A DNA stretch of 64,000 nt from Microbacterium sp. SMR1 (GCF_003289625.1 NZ_QMBN01000004.1:271299-335298); one strand, 5' to 3'; shown: positions 16,310-25,725, numbered from the stretch's first letter. Numbers and translations are program-made. Notes: a model not told the origin generated them from the sequence alone.

Positions 16310-17554
16310 TCACCCGCGCGCCGATAGTGCGGCGAGGACCCAGCGAGGGGCATACAGGAAGAAGACCGGCACTGATGCAATGAATGCGGCGATATATCCG
16401 AAGATAAATGGGAGAGGTGACGATGCGCCCAAACTCATCAGCAGCCCGACGGTCGCCACGATGATTGAAAAGCCGATGTACGGGAGGTCGATCCCCGCGA
16501 CCCCGAGAGACGCGCCGGCGAAGGATGTCGGTGCGGTTAGTCCGACGAGCGTGAAGGCGATCGTCATTGCGATCGCGAGAGCGAAATCTGGTTCCCCGCC
16601 GGTGAGCCACATGAAAAGCACGTAGCCCGTCAGGCATCCCGCCATCGCAGGGATCGCGAGGACAGCAAGTATGGCCGTGGAGCGCCGTAAAAGGCTGCGT
16701 AGTGAGGCCATCTGATCGAATCTCATGCTCGCAGCATCAGACCCGATTCGCGCCGCGAGGTTCTGCAAGAGAAACCGCGGCAATGTAGCAAAGCGCCACG
16801 CTACCTCATAGATCGCCAGAAGGGCTGGCCCGCCAAGCGCTCCGATGACCCATCGATCAGCCTGGAGTAGGCAGGTGCCGAGAATCGTGCTGACAGTTCG
16901 CACGCCGGCGAATCGAATCCAGGAGGACCGAGGTGCGACCTCTATGAGTGCCGTGGTCTCGCCCGCGCGAAGCGCCCAAATGTAGCATGGCACCAGCAAG
17001 ATCAGCCCGGAGATAAGCCAGCCGAGCGGCAGTGCCCAGAACGAATTTGTAGTGAAGAGAAGTATAAAGGTGAGGCTGGCTGCGACGAGAGCGTGGCCCG
17101 CGGTTGTGAGATTCCGCAGCAACAGGGTATCCGAAAGGAGACCGATCTGAGAAATCACCATCAACGTGCTCCTGACCGCTGCGGCCGCGGCCATCGTTAT
17201 GATCGCTGCGGCACCGTCCCAGAATCCGATAGCTGTGCCGAGATCCGTTCCCTGATACAACAGCCAAGCCAAGATTCCCAGGAGTCCGACCAGGAGGGAG
17301 CCGCCGCCGCTAAGGGCGGCGGAGCGTGCGAGAGCGAGTGCCCTGCGGTCGGAATAAAAGCGGGCAGAGATAAGCGCAACGCCACCGAAATCCAGCGAGA
17401 GCGCGATAGACGAGACGGATGCGAGGATCGACCAGAACGCGAAATTTTCGATCGTCAAGAAGAGCGCGCCGGACAGTGGAAGCGCGAATAGAACAACGAA
17501 ACTGGCGAGAGGGCCGGAGGCCCCCGTAAGCATGCGACGCGTGAGTGTTGCCAT
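16310..17554 (-). CDS. Wzx-like polysaccharide flippase
   Basis: 414 residues with about twelve membrane helices and no large loops, the layout of the MATE-like/PST family of lipid-linked repeat-unit flippases. The first helices (ASFVVLFALPLSGALFLTIE) and the mid-protein motif QADRWVIGALGGPALLAIYEVA, where flippases often have a -D---iG-- pattern, support this. It would move undecaprenyl-linked units to the outer face for the polymerase. It lies between a glycosyltransferase and two acyltransferases in the operon. Confidence 0.8.
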   Translation of the reverse strand: MATLTRRMLTGASGPLASFVVLFALPLSGALFLTIENFAFWSILASVSSIALSLDFGGVALISARFYSDRRALALARSAALSGGGSLLVGLLGILAWLLYQGTDLGTAIGFWDGAAAIITMAAAAAVRSTLMVISQIGLLSDTLLLRNLTTAGHALVAASLTFILLFTTNSFWALPLGWLISGLILLVPCYIWALRAGETTALIEVAPRSSWIRFAGVRTVSTILGTCLLQADRWVIGALGGPALLAIYEVAWRFATLPRFLLQNLAARIGSDAASMRFDQMASLRSLLRRSTAILAVLAIPAMAGCLTGYVLFMWLTGGEPDFALAIAMTIAFTLVGLTAPTSFAGASLGVAGIDLPYIGFSIIVATVGLLMSLGASSPLPFIFGYIAAFIASVPVFFLYAPRWVLAALSARG

Positions 17555-17645
17555 CAGTGGTCGCCCGACGATCTCTTGGGCATCGGAGTGGGGGTCCTGA
17601 TTCTGGCCTGAACGGGTATTCGTTCTCCGGTCACCTCGACGATCA

Positions 17646-18608
17646 TCACAGTGAGTCCGCTGAGGGCAGTGATGGGGGGACGCTCGTCCCGAGCGCAGCT
17701 GATGCGGTGATGATCGACTTTAGGTTCTTTACTCGCTCGCGTCGAAGTATGACCATGATTGCCCTGGTCATCAGTGCGAGCCGAAGGACCAGCTTTGCGG
17801 CTGTGGGGCTATGCCCCCATTTTTGAAGATAGCGTAACGCGGAATATGTTGAAACGGGAAGAACACTCGTGACGTGTTTGCGACTCGATACCGAGTGGTT
17901 CTTGGTAAGTCCCGGAACTTTCTCGACTGTGACAGTCAGGGGAACCGAGAGATCGTGGGCTCTGCGGATGAAGTCGACGTCCTCGAATGTGAAAGTAAGG
18001 TTGGGATCGAAGCCCCCGAGCTCACGCCAAAGCGCTCCTTCGACCGCCACGCAATCGAAGGAGTAGTACCGATTCAGAGCTGATGCTCTTTCGCCTCGTC
18101 GGCGGGCGAGTCCTAGGATCTTGCCCAGTAGGCTGAAGTTCAAGAAGACGTCGAGGAAGTTCGGCACCCGGCGGGGTGTGGGGTGGCCGAAATGCACTAC
18201 CTTGAAGCTTCGCCCTTCCGTTGGTCTAGATAGAACCGCACGAACCGTTTGTGCTGAGGTTTCTTCGAATGCCACATCGTCGTTGACGATGAGCACCCAG
18301 TCGGGGTGATCGTCGGCAATCGCCTGAGCAACAGACGCGCCAAACCCTCTGTTATCGCCAAGTACGAGATGTTGGCCGATTTCGCGGAGTGTGTGTTGAA
18401 CGGAACGCGCATTCAGAACGACCCGCGCGTCTATGCCTGCCGCGTGCAGGTTCCGCACGGTCGCGATCGTCTCCGCCGGGTTGACGGCCCCGACCGTCGG
18501 GATCGCCGCCACGATGGAAGGCCCAACCCCCTCAGCATGCTGCGCTGCGGACATGGTGACAGCTTCGTGAGCCGCGCGGATCTGGGTCCCGTCAACCTTC
18601 TCGGACAT
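17646..18608 (-). CDS. Family 2-like glycosyltransferase (rhamnosyltransferase type)
   Basis: 320 residues. The nucleotide-binding region includes DNRGFGASVAQAI, typical of GT2 rhamnosyltransferase-like enzymes, and the DXD-like acidic motif is VNDDVAFEE. The acceptor-side signature GGFDPNLTFTFEDVDF (ED, likely catalytic) follows. The ATG at 18608 has AAGGAG eight bases upstream, which decides the start; the frame continues further up but overlaps the previous gene. Two bases separate it from the stop of the acetyltransferase gene, so the genes are probably co-translated. Confidence 0.83.
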   Translation of the reverse strand: MSEKVDGTQIRAAHEAVTMSAAQHAEGVGPSIVAAIPTVGAVNPAETIATVRNLHAAGIDARVVLNARSVQHTLREIGQHLVLGDNRGFGASVAQAIADDHPDWVLIVNDDVAFEETSAQTVRAVLSRPTEGRSFKVVHFGHPTPRRVPNFLDVFLNFSLLGKILGLARRRGERASALNRYYSFDCVAVEGALWRELGGFDPNLTFTFEDVDFIRRAHDLSVPLTVTVEKVPGLTKNHSVSSRKHVTSVLPVSTYSALRYLQKWGHSPTAAKLVLRLALMTRAIMVILRRERVKNLKSIITASAALGTSVPPSLPSADSL

Positions 18609-18610
18609 CG

Positions 18611-19183
18611 TCACACTCCTTCGGACGCGCGAGGGTTCAGTACCCGAGCTGGGATGCCGACAGCGGTACGGCCTGACGGTACGTCGGAGAGCACCACCGC
18701 GTTTGCGCCGACGATGCAGTCGTCCCCTATCTCGATTGCGCCGAGCACTCGGCTGCCCGCGCCGAGTATCACGTTCGCCCCTATCCGGGGAGAGCCATCT
18801 TCGTCCGAGCCGCCCTTTCCGCCGATTGTCACACCTTGCTGGACTCGACAACGAGCGCCCAAAATGATGCCTGGACCCCACACGACGCCGGTCGGGTGGT
18901 GCAGGACGAGGCCCGGGCCTACCTTGCAGCGCCAAGCGAGGTCCGCTCCCGTGACCACGTGGTTGAACTGTTTGAGCAGTGAGGCGAGAGGCGGGGCGCA
19001 GGGGCCAATTGCCTGCGCGAGCCGGAACAACGTCACCGCAGTATGCCGCACCGAGAAGACCGACCGAACGAGCGCCTTGAGGAGACTCGATGGCGGCGCT
19101 CCCGTTTCGCATTGATCCTGGAAGATAAAGGTGACGAGGGACCGTGGTCGCGCTGATGTGGGGGAGAATCTAGGCTCGGACAT
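18611..19183 (-). CDS. Serine O-acetyltransferase-like (CysE/EpsC-type) acyltransferase
   Basis: 190 residues. The C-terminal half is a left-handed beta helix with the CysE-like order LVLHHPTGVVWGPGIILGAR, VQQGVTIGGKGG, PRIGANVILGAGSRVLGAIE and VGANAVVLSDVPSGRTAVGI; the HHPTG histidine and the GGKGG loop match the active site of serine acetyltransferases. Copies inside polysaccharide operons usually act on sugars or sugar-linked amino acids. The start at 19183 overlaps the end of the upstream glycosyltransferase gene by 14 bases, a sign of translational coupling. Confidence 0.8.
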   Translation of the reverse strand: MSEPRFSPTSARPRSLVTFIFQDQCETGAPPSSLLKALVRSVFSVRHTAVTLFRLAQAIGPCAPPLASLLKQFNHVVTGADLAWRCKVGPGLVLHHPTGVVWGPGIILGARCRVQQGVTIGGKGGSDEDGSPRIGANVILGAGSRVLGAIEIGDDCIVGANAVVLSDVPSGRTAVGIPARVLNPRASEGV

Positions 19184-20168
19184 GAGCACTACCTCGCGTT
19201 TCTTGTAACACTTGCGCGACCTGGTCAGTGAACAAGTCCCATGAGTATTGAGCAGCGACTCGTGCAATCTCTTCTGCGTGCGGCCCTGGGGTCGCCGTGA
19301 TCTGTCGAGCCAGCGCCACCGGATCGTCGCCTCGAATGAGGATCGCTGCATCACCAAGCAATTCACGGGTTAGGGGCTGGTCCACTGCGACGACGTTGCA
19401 CCCGCTCGTTAGCGCCTCGACGAAAGGTAAGCCAAAGCCTTCGTCCTCGCTCAGGAGGACGAAATAGTCCGCGCGGCGGTATAGATCCGCCATCTGCGTG
19501 TCCGATATGCCGGCTCGCCACTCATATGCTCCGTCGGGCAAAGCTCCCTCGACCGTAGCGCGCACTTCTCGCGACACACCCACGCCTACGACTCGGATGT
19601 CGCGTGTCTTGGCGATCTCGACGATAGCCCGTGCGGCCAGCTCGTTCTTCTTGTGCAGAGCGCCTCCAACAAGAAGGAACAAGCCGGGCTCGCGCGCAAC
19701 CACTTCCTGCGAGGCGCTTCCCGCGAGGCCCGGGCCGAGACGCGCGACGGTGGCTTTCGCCTCTGCCTCGGGGAAGGCATCGACGAGGTCGCGCCGCGTG
19801 CGATCGCTGATACAGATGAGGTGGGTGGAGCGTGCGACAGTTCTCCGTAAGTCTGCTCGCCGATACCTCTGCGCGACGCCTGATCGGGTGTCACGCCAAC
19901 GTAGGTCGTGCACCACTGTGACTACGGGGACCCTGAGCCCGACCGGTAGCGGGGGCACCACCGACAAGTAGAGCTCATAGCGCCCTCGCGCCGGAGTGAG
20001 TCCGACCAAGAAGCCTCGGAGCCGTGCGCCGAAGCCTCCGGGCAGGTCACGGTTGCCGGACTCGTGAAGTACGTAGCCGCGCTCGATCAAGCGTGGATAG
20101 AGCTCACGTTGCACGATGCCGATTCCCGTTCCCGGCCTGACTGTTCCACTACAGCCAACATCGATCAT
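19170..20168 (-). CDS. GT4-family glycosyltransferase
   Basis: 332 residues with two Rossmann domains of the GT-B fold. The C-terminal donor-binding domain has FLLVGGALHKKNELAARA and the E-x7-E motif in LSEDEGFGLPFVEALTSG. ATG 20168 is chosen because AGGAG sits five bases upstream and the protein then begins MIDVGCSGTVRPGTGIGIVQ. The gene starts two bases after the stop of the preceding glycosyltransferase gene. Donor and acceptor cannot be read from sequence. Confidence 0.85.
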   Translation of the reverse strand: MIDVGCSGTVRPGTGIGIVQRELYPRLIERGYVLHESGNRDLPGGFGARLRGFLVGLTPARGRYELYLSVVPPLPVGLRVPVVTVVHDLRWRDTRSGVAQRYRRADLRRTVARSTHLICISDRTRRDLVDAFPEAEAKATVARLGPGLAGSASQEVVAREPGLFLLVGGALHKKNELAARAIVEIAKTRDIRVVGVGVSREVRATVEGALPDGAYEWRAGISDTQMADLYRRADYFVLLSEDEGFGLPFVEALTSGCNVVAVDQPLTRELLGDAAILIRGDDPVALARQITATPGPHAEEIARVAAQYSWDLFTDQVAQVLQETRGSAHVRA

Positions 20169-20170
20169 GA

Positions 20171-21349
20171 TCACTCCTGATTGCCTGTGGTGTGAGCGGT
20201 GTTGATGCCGCATCCGGAGAAGACGGCGGAAAGGGTTGAGCCGAGCGAGAAGCTAGCTTGCGCTCTGCTACGCGCAGCCGCCCCCGCTGCCGCAAGTTCA
20301 ATGCGATCGGAGGTGACGGCGGCAATCGCGACTGCGACCTCGTCGGCGGACGTGGACTTGAGAACCCACCCGCTGCGCCCATCCGCCACGACAGCTCGGC
20401 AACCTTCCTGGTCGGATACGATCGCTGGTACCCCGCACGCCGCAGCCTCGATAAGGGTCCTGGGTGTTCCCTCGGGGTGGCGAGATGGAAACACAAGTAA
20501 GTCTAGAGCGCGGAATGTGGCCACCATATCGTCTCGCTGCCCCCACCATTCGATTATGCCCTCGTGCTCCCACTGTTCGATCTCGTCAGCCGAAACCGAG
20601 GACCGCACTCCAACATCAGGCGCCCCTACTATGGCGAAACGGAGGCCTCGATCGCGAAGCCGCCGGGCGGCGTCGACGAACTCGTACACGCCCTTCTCGG
20701 CGTAGAGGCGAGACACGAAACCTACCGTCAAGGTAGCTGGCGCCGCGTCGTCCGCCTTGGGCGACCACAGGTTCGTGTCGATGCCGGTCCCCGGCACGAC
20801 CCAGCTTCGGCTGGGTGTAGCGAGCGCCTCGCGCGCAAAGAGCTCACGGTCGCCCTCGAGTTGGAAGAGGGTCCAAACATTGGGGAGACGCGCGGCTAGA
20901 CGTAACGACCCTCGAACAAGCCTCGCAGACCTCGACTGTGAGGCTGCGCTCAGTCCCAAGGCTCTTCCGACTCCGCCCGCGACCCGTACGAACTTGGTTT
21001 TCCGCAGCGCGATGGCGGCCGGCCAGCCTAGGGTGTAGGCGGCGGTCTGGACCAAAAACACTAGCTGTGGCCGGATGCGCAGAAGCCAGTAGGCGATACG
21101 AGAGGCGGCGGTGACGCCCACCAGGGCCCCAACATCTTCGCGTCCAAGGTTCAGGTCGTGGAAGATCGCGCCGATCCCCTCAATCCTACGGCGGTGTCCG
21201 GTGTCCGGTGCTAACACGTGCACCTCGTATCCGGATGTGATGAGGTACGTGGCCCAGGTCGATCGGTGAGTCCAAAAGGCGCGGTCCGAGTTGACTACAA
21301 ATACTGCACGGAGCGGCCGGTGGTCCTTTTCGTCCTTCGTCGAGTTCAA
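20171..21349 (-). CDS. GT4-family glycosyltransferase
   Basis: 392 residues, GT-B fold. The N-terminal acceptor domain starts AVFVVNSDRAFWTHRSTWA; the donor domain has VGFVSRLYAEKGVYEFVDAA and PSRHPEGTPRTLIEAAACG, the family's EAxAxG signature. The start is TTG, and it overlaps the stop of the upstream epimerase gene as TTGA, a coupling signal equivalent to ATGA. It resembles enzymes annotated as capsular or exopolysaccharide N-acetylgalactosaminyl/galactosyl transferases, but the sugar is not predictable. Confidence 0.85.
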   Translation of the reverse strand: MNSTKDEKDHRPLRAVFVVNSDRAFWTHRSTWATYLITSGYEVHVLAPDTGHRRRIEGIGAIFHDLNLGREDVGALVGVTAASRIAYWLLRIRPQLVFLVQTAAYTLGWPAAIALRKTKFVRVAGGVGRALGLSAASQSRSARLVRGSLRLAARLPNVWTLFQLEGDRELFAREALATPSRSWVVPGTGIDTNLWSPKADDAAPATLTVGFVSRLYAEKGVYEFVDAARRLRDRGLRFAIVGAPDVGVRSSVSADEIEQWEHEGIIEWWGQRDDMVATFRALDLLVFPSRHPEGTPRTLIEAAACGVPAIVSDQEGCRAVVADGRSGWVLKSTSADEVAVAIAAVTSDRIELAAAGAAARSRAQASFSLGSTLSAVFSGCGINTAHTTGNQE

Positions 21350-22389
21350 TGGGTGCGTCCCTGAGTGACTCCGGACACGTCCAACGTTGATACGCCATCC
21401 GCCATGTACCAGTCCACAAAGCGCGCAACGCCCTCTGGTACCGGGGTGGATGGGAGCTCGCCGATGAGATCGTGCAGCAGGCGGGTGTCGGCGAAGGTGG
21501 AAACCACATCGCCGGGCTGCATCGGCATGAGGTTTTTGCGGGCGATTCGCCCCAGGGAGTGCTCGATTGCGGAGACGAAGGTCATTAGCTCTGTGGGGCT
21601 GCCGCCCGCGATGTTAACGATTCGAAAGGGGGCAACCTTGCTCAGTGAGTCACGTTCGCCTATGGGAGCAGCCACTGCTGGAACCGCCTGCGACAGCTTC
21701 AAGATGGCACGAACGAGGTCATCCACATATGTGAAGTCTCGCCGCATCTTACCGAAACCGTAGATGTCGATCGGTTCGTCGTTCAAGATCGCGCGCACGA
21801 ACTTGAAAAGTGCCATATCGGGTCGGCCCCAGGGTCCATAGACGGTGAAGAAGCGGAATACCGTTGTTGGAACCTGATGCAGGTGCGAAAAGGAGTGCGC
21901 AAGCGATTCCATGGATCGTTTGGTCGCTGCGTACAAGGAGAGCGGTGCATCTGTCGTGTCGAGCTCACTGAAAGGTGCGCGGACGTTCCCCCCGTACACC
22001 GAAGAGGTAGAGGCGAGCATCAAATGAGCAGGGGGAACTTCGCGGAGAACGTCTAGGAGCGTCGCGGACCCCACGATGTTCGAGCTGATGTATTCCTCTG
22101 GGTTTGTAATGCTGTAACGTACGCCGGCTTGAGCGGCGAGGTGCACGACGATATCGGGTTGAAATGTGCGCATGGCTCCCGCGAGTTCTCTAGCGTCTTC
22201 GAGGCGACCAGTGGTATGCGAGAATTCGCTCGATTGACATAGTAAATCGAGGCGTGACTGCTTTAGGCGGGGCGAGTAGTAGGCGGAGATGGCGTCGTAC
22301 CCCGCGACCGTATGGCCCAGAGCAAGCAGCTGCTTGGCCAAGTGAAAGCCGATGAATCCCGCGTCGCCAGTGATGAATATGCGGCTCAA
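21346..22389 (-). CDS. NAD-dependent epimerase, UDP-glucuronate 4-epimerase type
   Basis: 347 residues, short-chain dehydrogenase fold. It shows the NAD-binding TGDAGFIGFHLAKQLLALGH, the catalytic serine in STSSVYGG, the YAATK Tyr-Lys pair, and FRFFTVYGPWGRPDMALFKF, which is characteristic of UDP-glucuronate 4-epimerases. The start is TTG at 22389, supported by GAGGGAAG six bases upstream and by the N-terminus beginning directly with the first Rossmann strand. It would convert UDP-glucuronate from Ugd to UDP-galacturonate for the surface polymer. Confidence 0.87.
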   Translation of the reverse strand: MSRIFITGDAGFIGFHLAKQLLALGHTVAGYDAISAYYSPRLKQSRLDLLCQSSEFSHTTGRLEDARELAGAMRTFQPDIVVHLAAQAGVRYSITNPEEYISSNIVGSATLLDVLREVPPAHLMLASTSSVYGGNVRAPFSELDTTDAPLSLYAATKRSMESLAHSFSHLHQVPTTVFRFFTVYGPWGRPDMALFKFVRAILNDEPIDIYGFGKMRRDFTYVDDLVRAILKLSQAVPAVAAPIGERDSLSKVAPFRIVNIAGGSPTELMTFVSAIEHSLGRIARKNLMPMQPGDVVSTFADTRLLHDLIGELPSTPVPEGVARFVDWYMADGVSTLDVSGVTQGRTH

Positions 22390-22419
22390 TTTTTTCTTCC
22401 CTCGAAGCGAATTGGTGAC

Positions 22420-23979
22420 TCAATGTGCCGATTCGCCCGGCGTGATAACAGCGCGGATTGTCTTCCAGAGGATCGCAATATCGCCTGTCAAGGACCAGTT
22501 CTCGACATAGTACAGATCCAGTTTCACCGCCTGCTCCCAGTCGAGCAGTGATCGCCCGCTGACTTGCCAGAGCCCCGTGAGGCCGGGACGCGCCAGTAGT
22601 CGACGTCTCGCGGCATCGTTGTAGAGAGCGACCTCGGCGGCGATCTGCGGCCGCGGGCCGACAAGGCTCATGGAGCCGCCGAGCACGTTGAGCAGCTGGG
22701 GCAGCTCGTCCAACGAGTACTTGCGAATGAACCGTCCGACTGCGGTGACGCGAGGGTCGTTCTTGACCTTGAACAACGGGGTCTCACTGGTGCCTTGAGC
22801 CGCGAGCAGCGCCGTAAGCTCCCGGTCGGCGCCAACCCTCATGGAGCGGAACTTCAGCATGTAGAAGGGTTTGCCGTGCTGGCCGATTCGCTCCTGCTTG
22901 TATAGCAGTGGGCCAGGGCTGGTGCTAAGCACAGCGATCGCCACAGTTATCAACGCGGGGGACAAAAGCAGGAGGAGCAGCGTCGACCCGGCGAGGTCGA
23001 AGCACCTCTTCAGTAGGCGCTGACCGAGCGAAAATCGTGGTGTCTCCACATGAGTGAGTGGAAGGCCGGCGACCGGCCGCGTCAAAATGCGGGGCCCGGC
23101 AATGTCGACGATGCTCGGCGCGAGAACGAGGTGCTGGCGGCCGGCCTCGAGCCCCCACGAGATCTGCTTCACCTTGTCGGGTGGCAGCTCGTCGGTGCTG
23201 GTGACGGCGACGGTGTCAGCGCCCGTTGCGGCCATCGCCTGGGCTACGGCATCCACGCTCCCCATGATCGGGATGTTCGTCCCCTTCACGGTTCCGGCGA
23301 TGCGACCTGACGGAACGCACGCGCCGACGACGCGGTAGCCCGAGCCGGCCATCCGTCGCAGCTCGCGCGCGAGGTGGGTGACGGATGCCTCCGACCCGAC
23401 CAGCAGCACGCGAGCCGAGTACTCGCCGACCGAGCGTTTCGCGACGAGCCACTGTCGCCACAGCCACCGCGAGAACAGCAGCATCCCGACGCCGACGGGC
23501 AGGCTGATGACCAAAAATCCGCGAGCGACGTCGACCCGCGCGAGGAAGGCGAGGATCGCGATCACGCCGAACAGCGACAGACTCGATCGTGCGATGCGCG
23601 CGTACTCCTCGGCCCCGGCGCCGATGATGCGGTGGTCGCGGGTGTCGGCGAGGCTGAGCGTCCACATCCAGATGGCGACGAGGCCCCCGGAGAAGAGCCA
23701 GTAAGAGATGTCGGTGATGCGCGAGTCTTCGCGGATCGCGACCTGCGCGTTGCCGAAGCCGAACCAGGCGATCTGCGTGCCGTAGACGACCCAGATCAGC
23801 ACCAGCAGATCGGTCAGGCGCAGCATTGAAGCGTAGCGGCGGCGCCAGTCACGTGGTCCGCGGTATGCCGTCGCGGAGGACGGCACGGGCGGGGGTGCGG
23901 CAGCGGCGGCTGAGGGCGCGGACATCACGTGCGTTCCCGTAGCTCCAGGAGCCGTGGCAGAGGAGAAGTCATACGGCAT
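22420..23979 (-). CDS. Polyprenyl glycosylphosphotransferase initiating polysaccharide synthesis
   Basis: 519 residues. Four or five N-terminal membrane helices and a Rossmann-like CoA-binding-type domain (RVLLVGSEASVTHLARELRR) precede the C-terminal bacterial sugar transferase domain (about residues 325-519). That domain has KRCFDLAGSTLLLLLL, MLKFRSMRVGADREL, FIRKYSLDELPQLLNVLGGS, LVGPRPQ and RPGLTGLWQVSGRS. It should transfer a sugar phosphate to undecaprenyl phosphate at the inner membrane face. The ATG at 23979 has a strong GGGGAGG site. It is the first gene of the operon. Confidence 0.92.
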   Translation of the reverse strand: MPYDFSSATAPGATGTHVMSAPSAAAAAPPPVPSSATAYRGPRDWRRRYASMLRLTDLLVLIWVVYGTQIAWFGFGNAQVAIREDSRITDISYWLFSGGLVAIWMWTLSLADTRDHRIIGAGAEEYARIARSSLSLFGVIAILAFLARVDVARGFLVISLPVGVGMLLFSRWLWRQWLVAKRSVGEYSARVLLVGSEASVTHLARELRRMAGSGYRVVGACVPSGRIAGTVKGTNIPIMGSVDAVAQAMAATGADTVAVTSTDELPPDKVKQISWGLEAGRQHLVLAPSIVDIAGPRILTRPVAGLPLTHVETPRFSLGQRLLKRCFDLAGSTLLLLLLSPALITVAIAVLSTSPGPLLYKQERIGQHGKPFYMLKFRSMRVGADRELTALLAAQGTSETPLFKVKNDPRVTAVGRFIRKYSLDELPQLLNVLGGSMSLVGPRPQIAAEVALYNDAARRRLLARPGLTGLWQVSGRSLLDWEQAVKLDLYYVENWSLTGDIAILWKTIRAVITPGESAH

Positions 23980-24119
23980 GACATCCTCCCCTGGTGCGTG
24001 ATGAGTTGCTGAGGGAGAGATCGTACGCCGCGTGTGTGTCGTGCGTGTGAAATCGGGATCACCGAACTAACGGGCGCCTCTCCCGAGCCGATGGTATCGG
24101 TTCCATAGGTTTCGCTTAA

Positions 24120-24137
24120 GTCCCCCAAGTGGGGGAC
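24120..24137. promoter_or_regulatory. Perfect palindrome upstream of the polysaccharide operon
   Basis: GTCCCCCAAGTGGGGGAC has seven-base arms around AAGT. It lies in the 261-base gap between the start of the glycosylphosphotransferase gene (140 bases away) and the stop of the lipoprotein gene. No U-tract follows on the minus strand, so an operator or mRNA leader structure is as likely as a terminator for the lipoprotein transcript. Confidence 0.45.
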
Positions 24138-24240
24138 ACGCGTGAAAAAGTGCTGGTCAGCGGTCCAGAGTCCGCCATGCGAGCAGCGGGGCGACTCGTA
24201 TTTCGTACCAGGGGCTTGCGCGTAGCGGCCACACCGTGCG

Positions 24241-25630
24241 TCACTCCTCGCATGCTCCCGATGTCTCAGCGGTGAACAGCGCGTCGAGGAGACTCGCCTC
24301 GTCGTCGATGAGGGAATTTCCATCCGGGATGAGCGCCAGCACGCATACGCCGCGCGCGGCGGTGATCGTCCGGTCTGCTCGCTGAGGCGTTGTCAGCTCG
24401 AGCGCGGTGCGCGCGGATGCGGCGGACGGGAGCGTCGCCAGGCGCACCGTCGCGACCCGGGCGCGGTCGCGGTCGAGGGCGAAGTTGAGGTCGCCGCTCT
24501 CGCCGATCGCGGTGGCCGTCATGCGCCCGGCGGAACCGGCGGCGACCTCGAAGCTGTCGGGCCACGAGGGGATGTCGTCGGGCAACGCGCCGGTCGACTG
24601 CCACCGCAATAGCGTCAGGATCGTCTCGGCGCCGACCTGACGCGTGAGTGCGTAGTTGTCGCCCTTCAGTGGGGTGAGCTCGCCGTCGAGGCCGACGACC
24701 GTGGCGAGTGTCGTGTCGGGGCCGTTCCCGACCCGAGCGACCGTGATGACCCCGAGGTCCGATGCGTTCTGCGCGCGCAGGTAGCCGGCGGGATGCAGTT
24801 CGCCCGACCCGGTGAGCGCGACGACATCGTCCTCGGGGGTGCGGTGGACGACGGCGGACCCGGGCGGGATGGATCCCACGAGCGTCTGCACGATGGCGCC
24901 GTCGTCGCCGACCATCCACAGGTTCTCGGCGTCATCGCTCGCGGCGACGAGCCCGTCGACGAAGTCGAACCGAGCAGCGGTCGCCGTGGGCGTGCGCCAC
25001 ACCTCTCGGAGCGAATCGTCCAACCGGATCAGGTGTGACGGCCCCTCGGCGCAGACCTCGAGAACGGCCAGCCACGGATCCTTGCGGGGGGGAGAGCTGG
25101 GCCGCCCCGACCGAGCACGACTCCCGCGGCATCCATGGGTCGGCGGTGCGGGCATTGGCCACATCGGAGATCGAGATCGTGTCATCCTTCACCGCGGCGA
25201 CCCGCCCGTCGGAGAAGACGCCGATCACGGAGCCGCCGTTCGCGGTGCGCGTCCACATCGGGTTGCCGGTCGACGCGCTCACCGCCGAGACCCGAACGCC
25301 CCCGTCGAGCTGCTGCTGCACGGCGACGACATCCCCGCGGATGGTGACCGCAGAGGGCGCCGGGGTGAACGGCAGACTCCACCGCGTGCCGCCGTTCCTG
25401 GTATTCAGTGCGGCGAGCGTCTGCCCCTCGTCGGACGCGACGAGGATGACACCGTCTTCGGATGCGACGACGTGGGTCGCCACGTCGAACGTGGTCTCCC
25501 AGCGCGGCGCGAACGCCTCAGCGTCGCCGCCACTCGTGCATCCCGAAACGAGCAGGCCCGCGATCACGAGGAGAGCCGCGCCGGCGGTCGGTCGCAGCGC
25601 GCCACCGGCCCGTTCAGGAGTCTCGGCCAC
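24241..25630 (-). pseudogene. Frameshifted secreted lipoprotein with PQQ-like beta-propeller repeats
   Basis: Two overlapping minus-strand frames form one protein of about 462 residues if a single C is removed from the run of seven C (plus-strand G7, 25086-25092). The first part, from GTG 25630 after GGAGAAG, has a signal peptide with lipobox LVSGC and propeller-like strands (LNTRNGGTRWSLPF, SASTGNPMWTRT) ending at AAQLSPP. The second part continues with RKDPWLAVLEVCAEGPSHLI to a normal end with cysteines. Composition is good on both sides. The change may be a sequencing error, a recent mutation or a phase-variable tract. Function unknown; probably an extracytoplasmic sensor or scaffold. Confidence 0.65.
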
Positions 25631-25680
25631 GTTGCTTCTCCCTCGGTGTGGTGCGACGTGCCCGCACCATACCGAGGGAT

Positions 25681-25721
25681 CGCCCGGCTCGGGATGGGTC
25701 TCTGGACCCACGAGCCGGGCG
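25681..25721 (-). terminator. Nested hairpin terminator at the end of the sugar operon
   Basis: CGCCCGGCTCG (25681-25691) pairs perfectly with CGAGCCGGGCG (25711-25721), and inside it TGGGTC pairs with GACCCA around TCTG. The 17 pairs begin 4 bases after the GH127 stop codon, so it should end transcription of the ABC transporter/GH127 operon before the lipoprotein gene. It lacks a U-tract, as is common in high-GC actinobacteria. Confidence 0.7.
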
Positions 25722-25725
25722 AACC

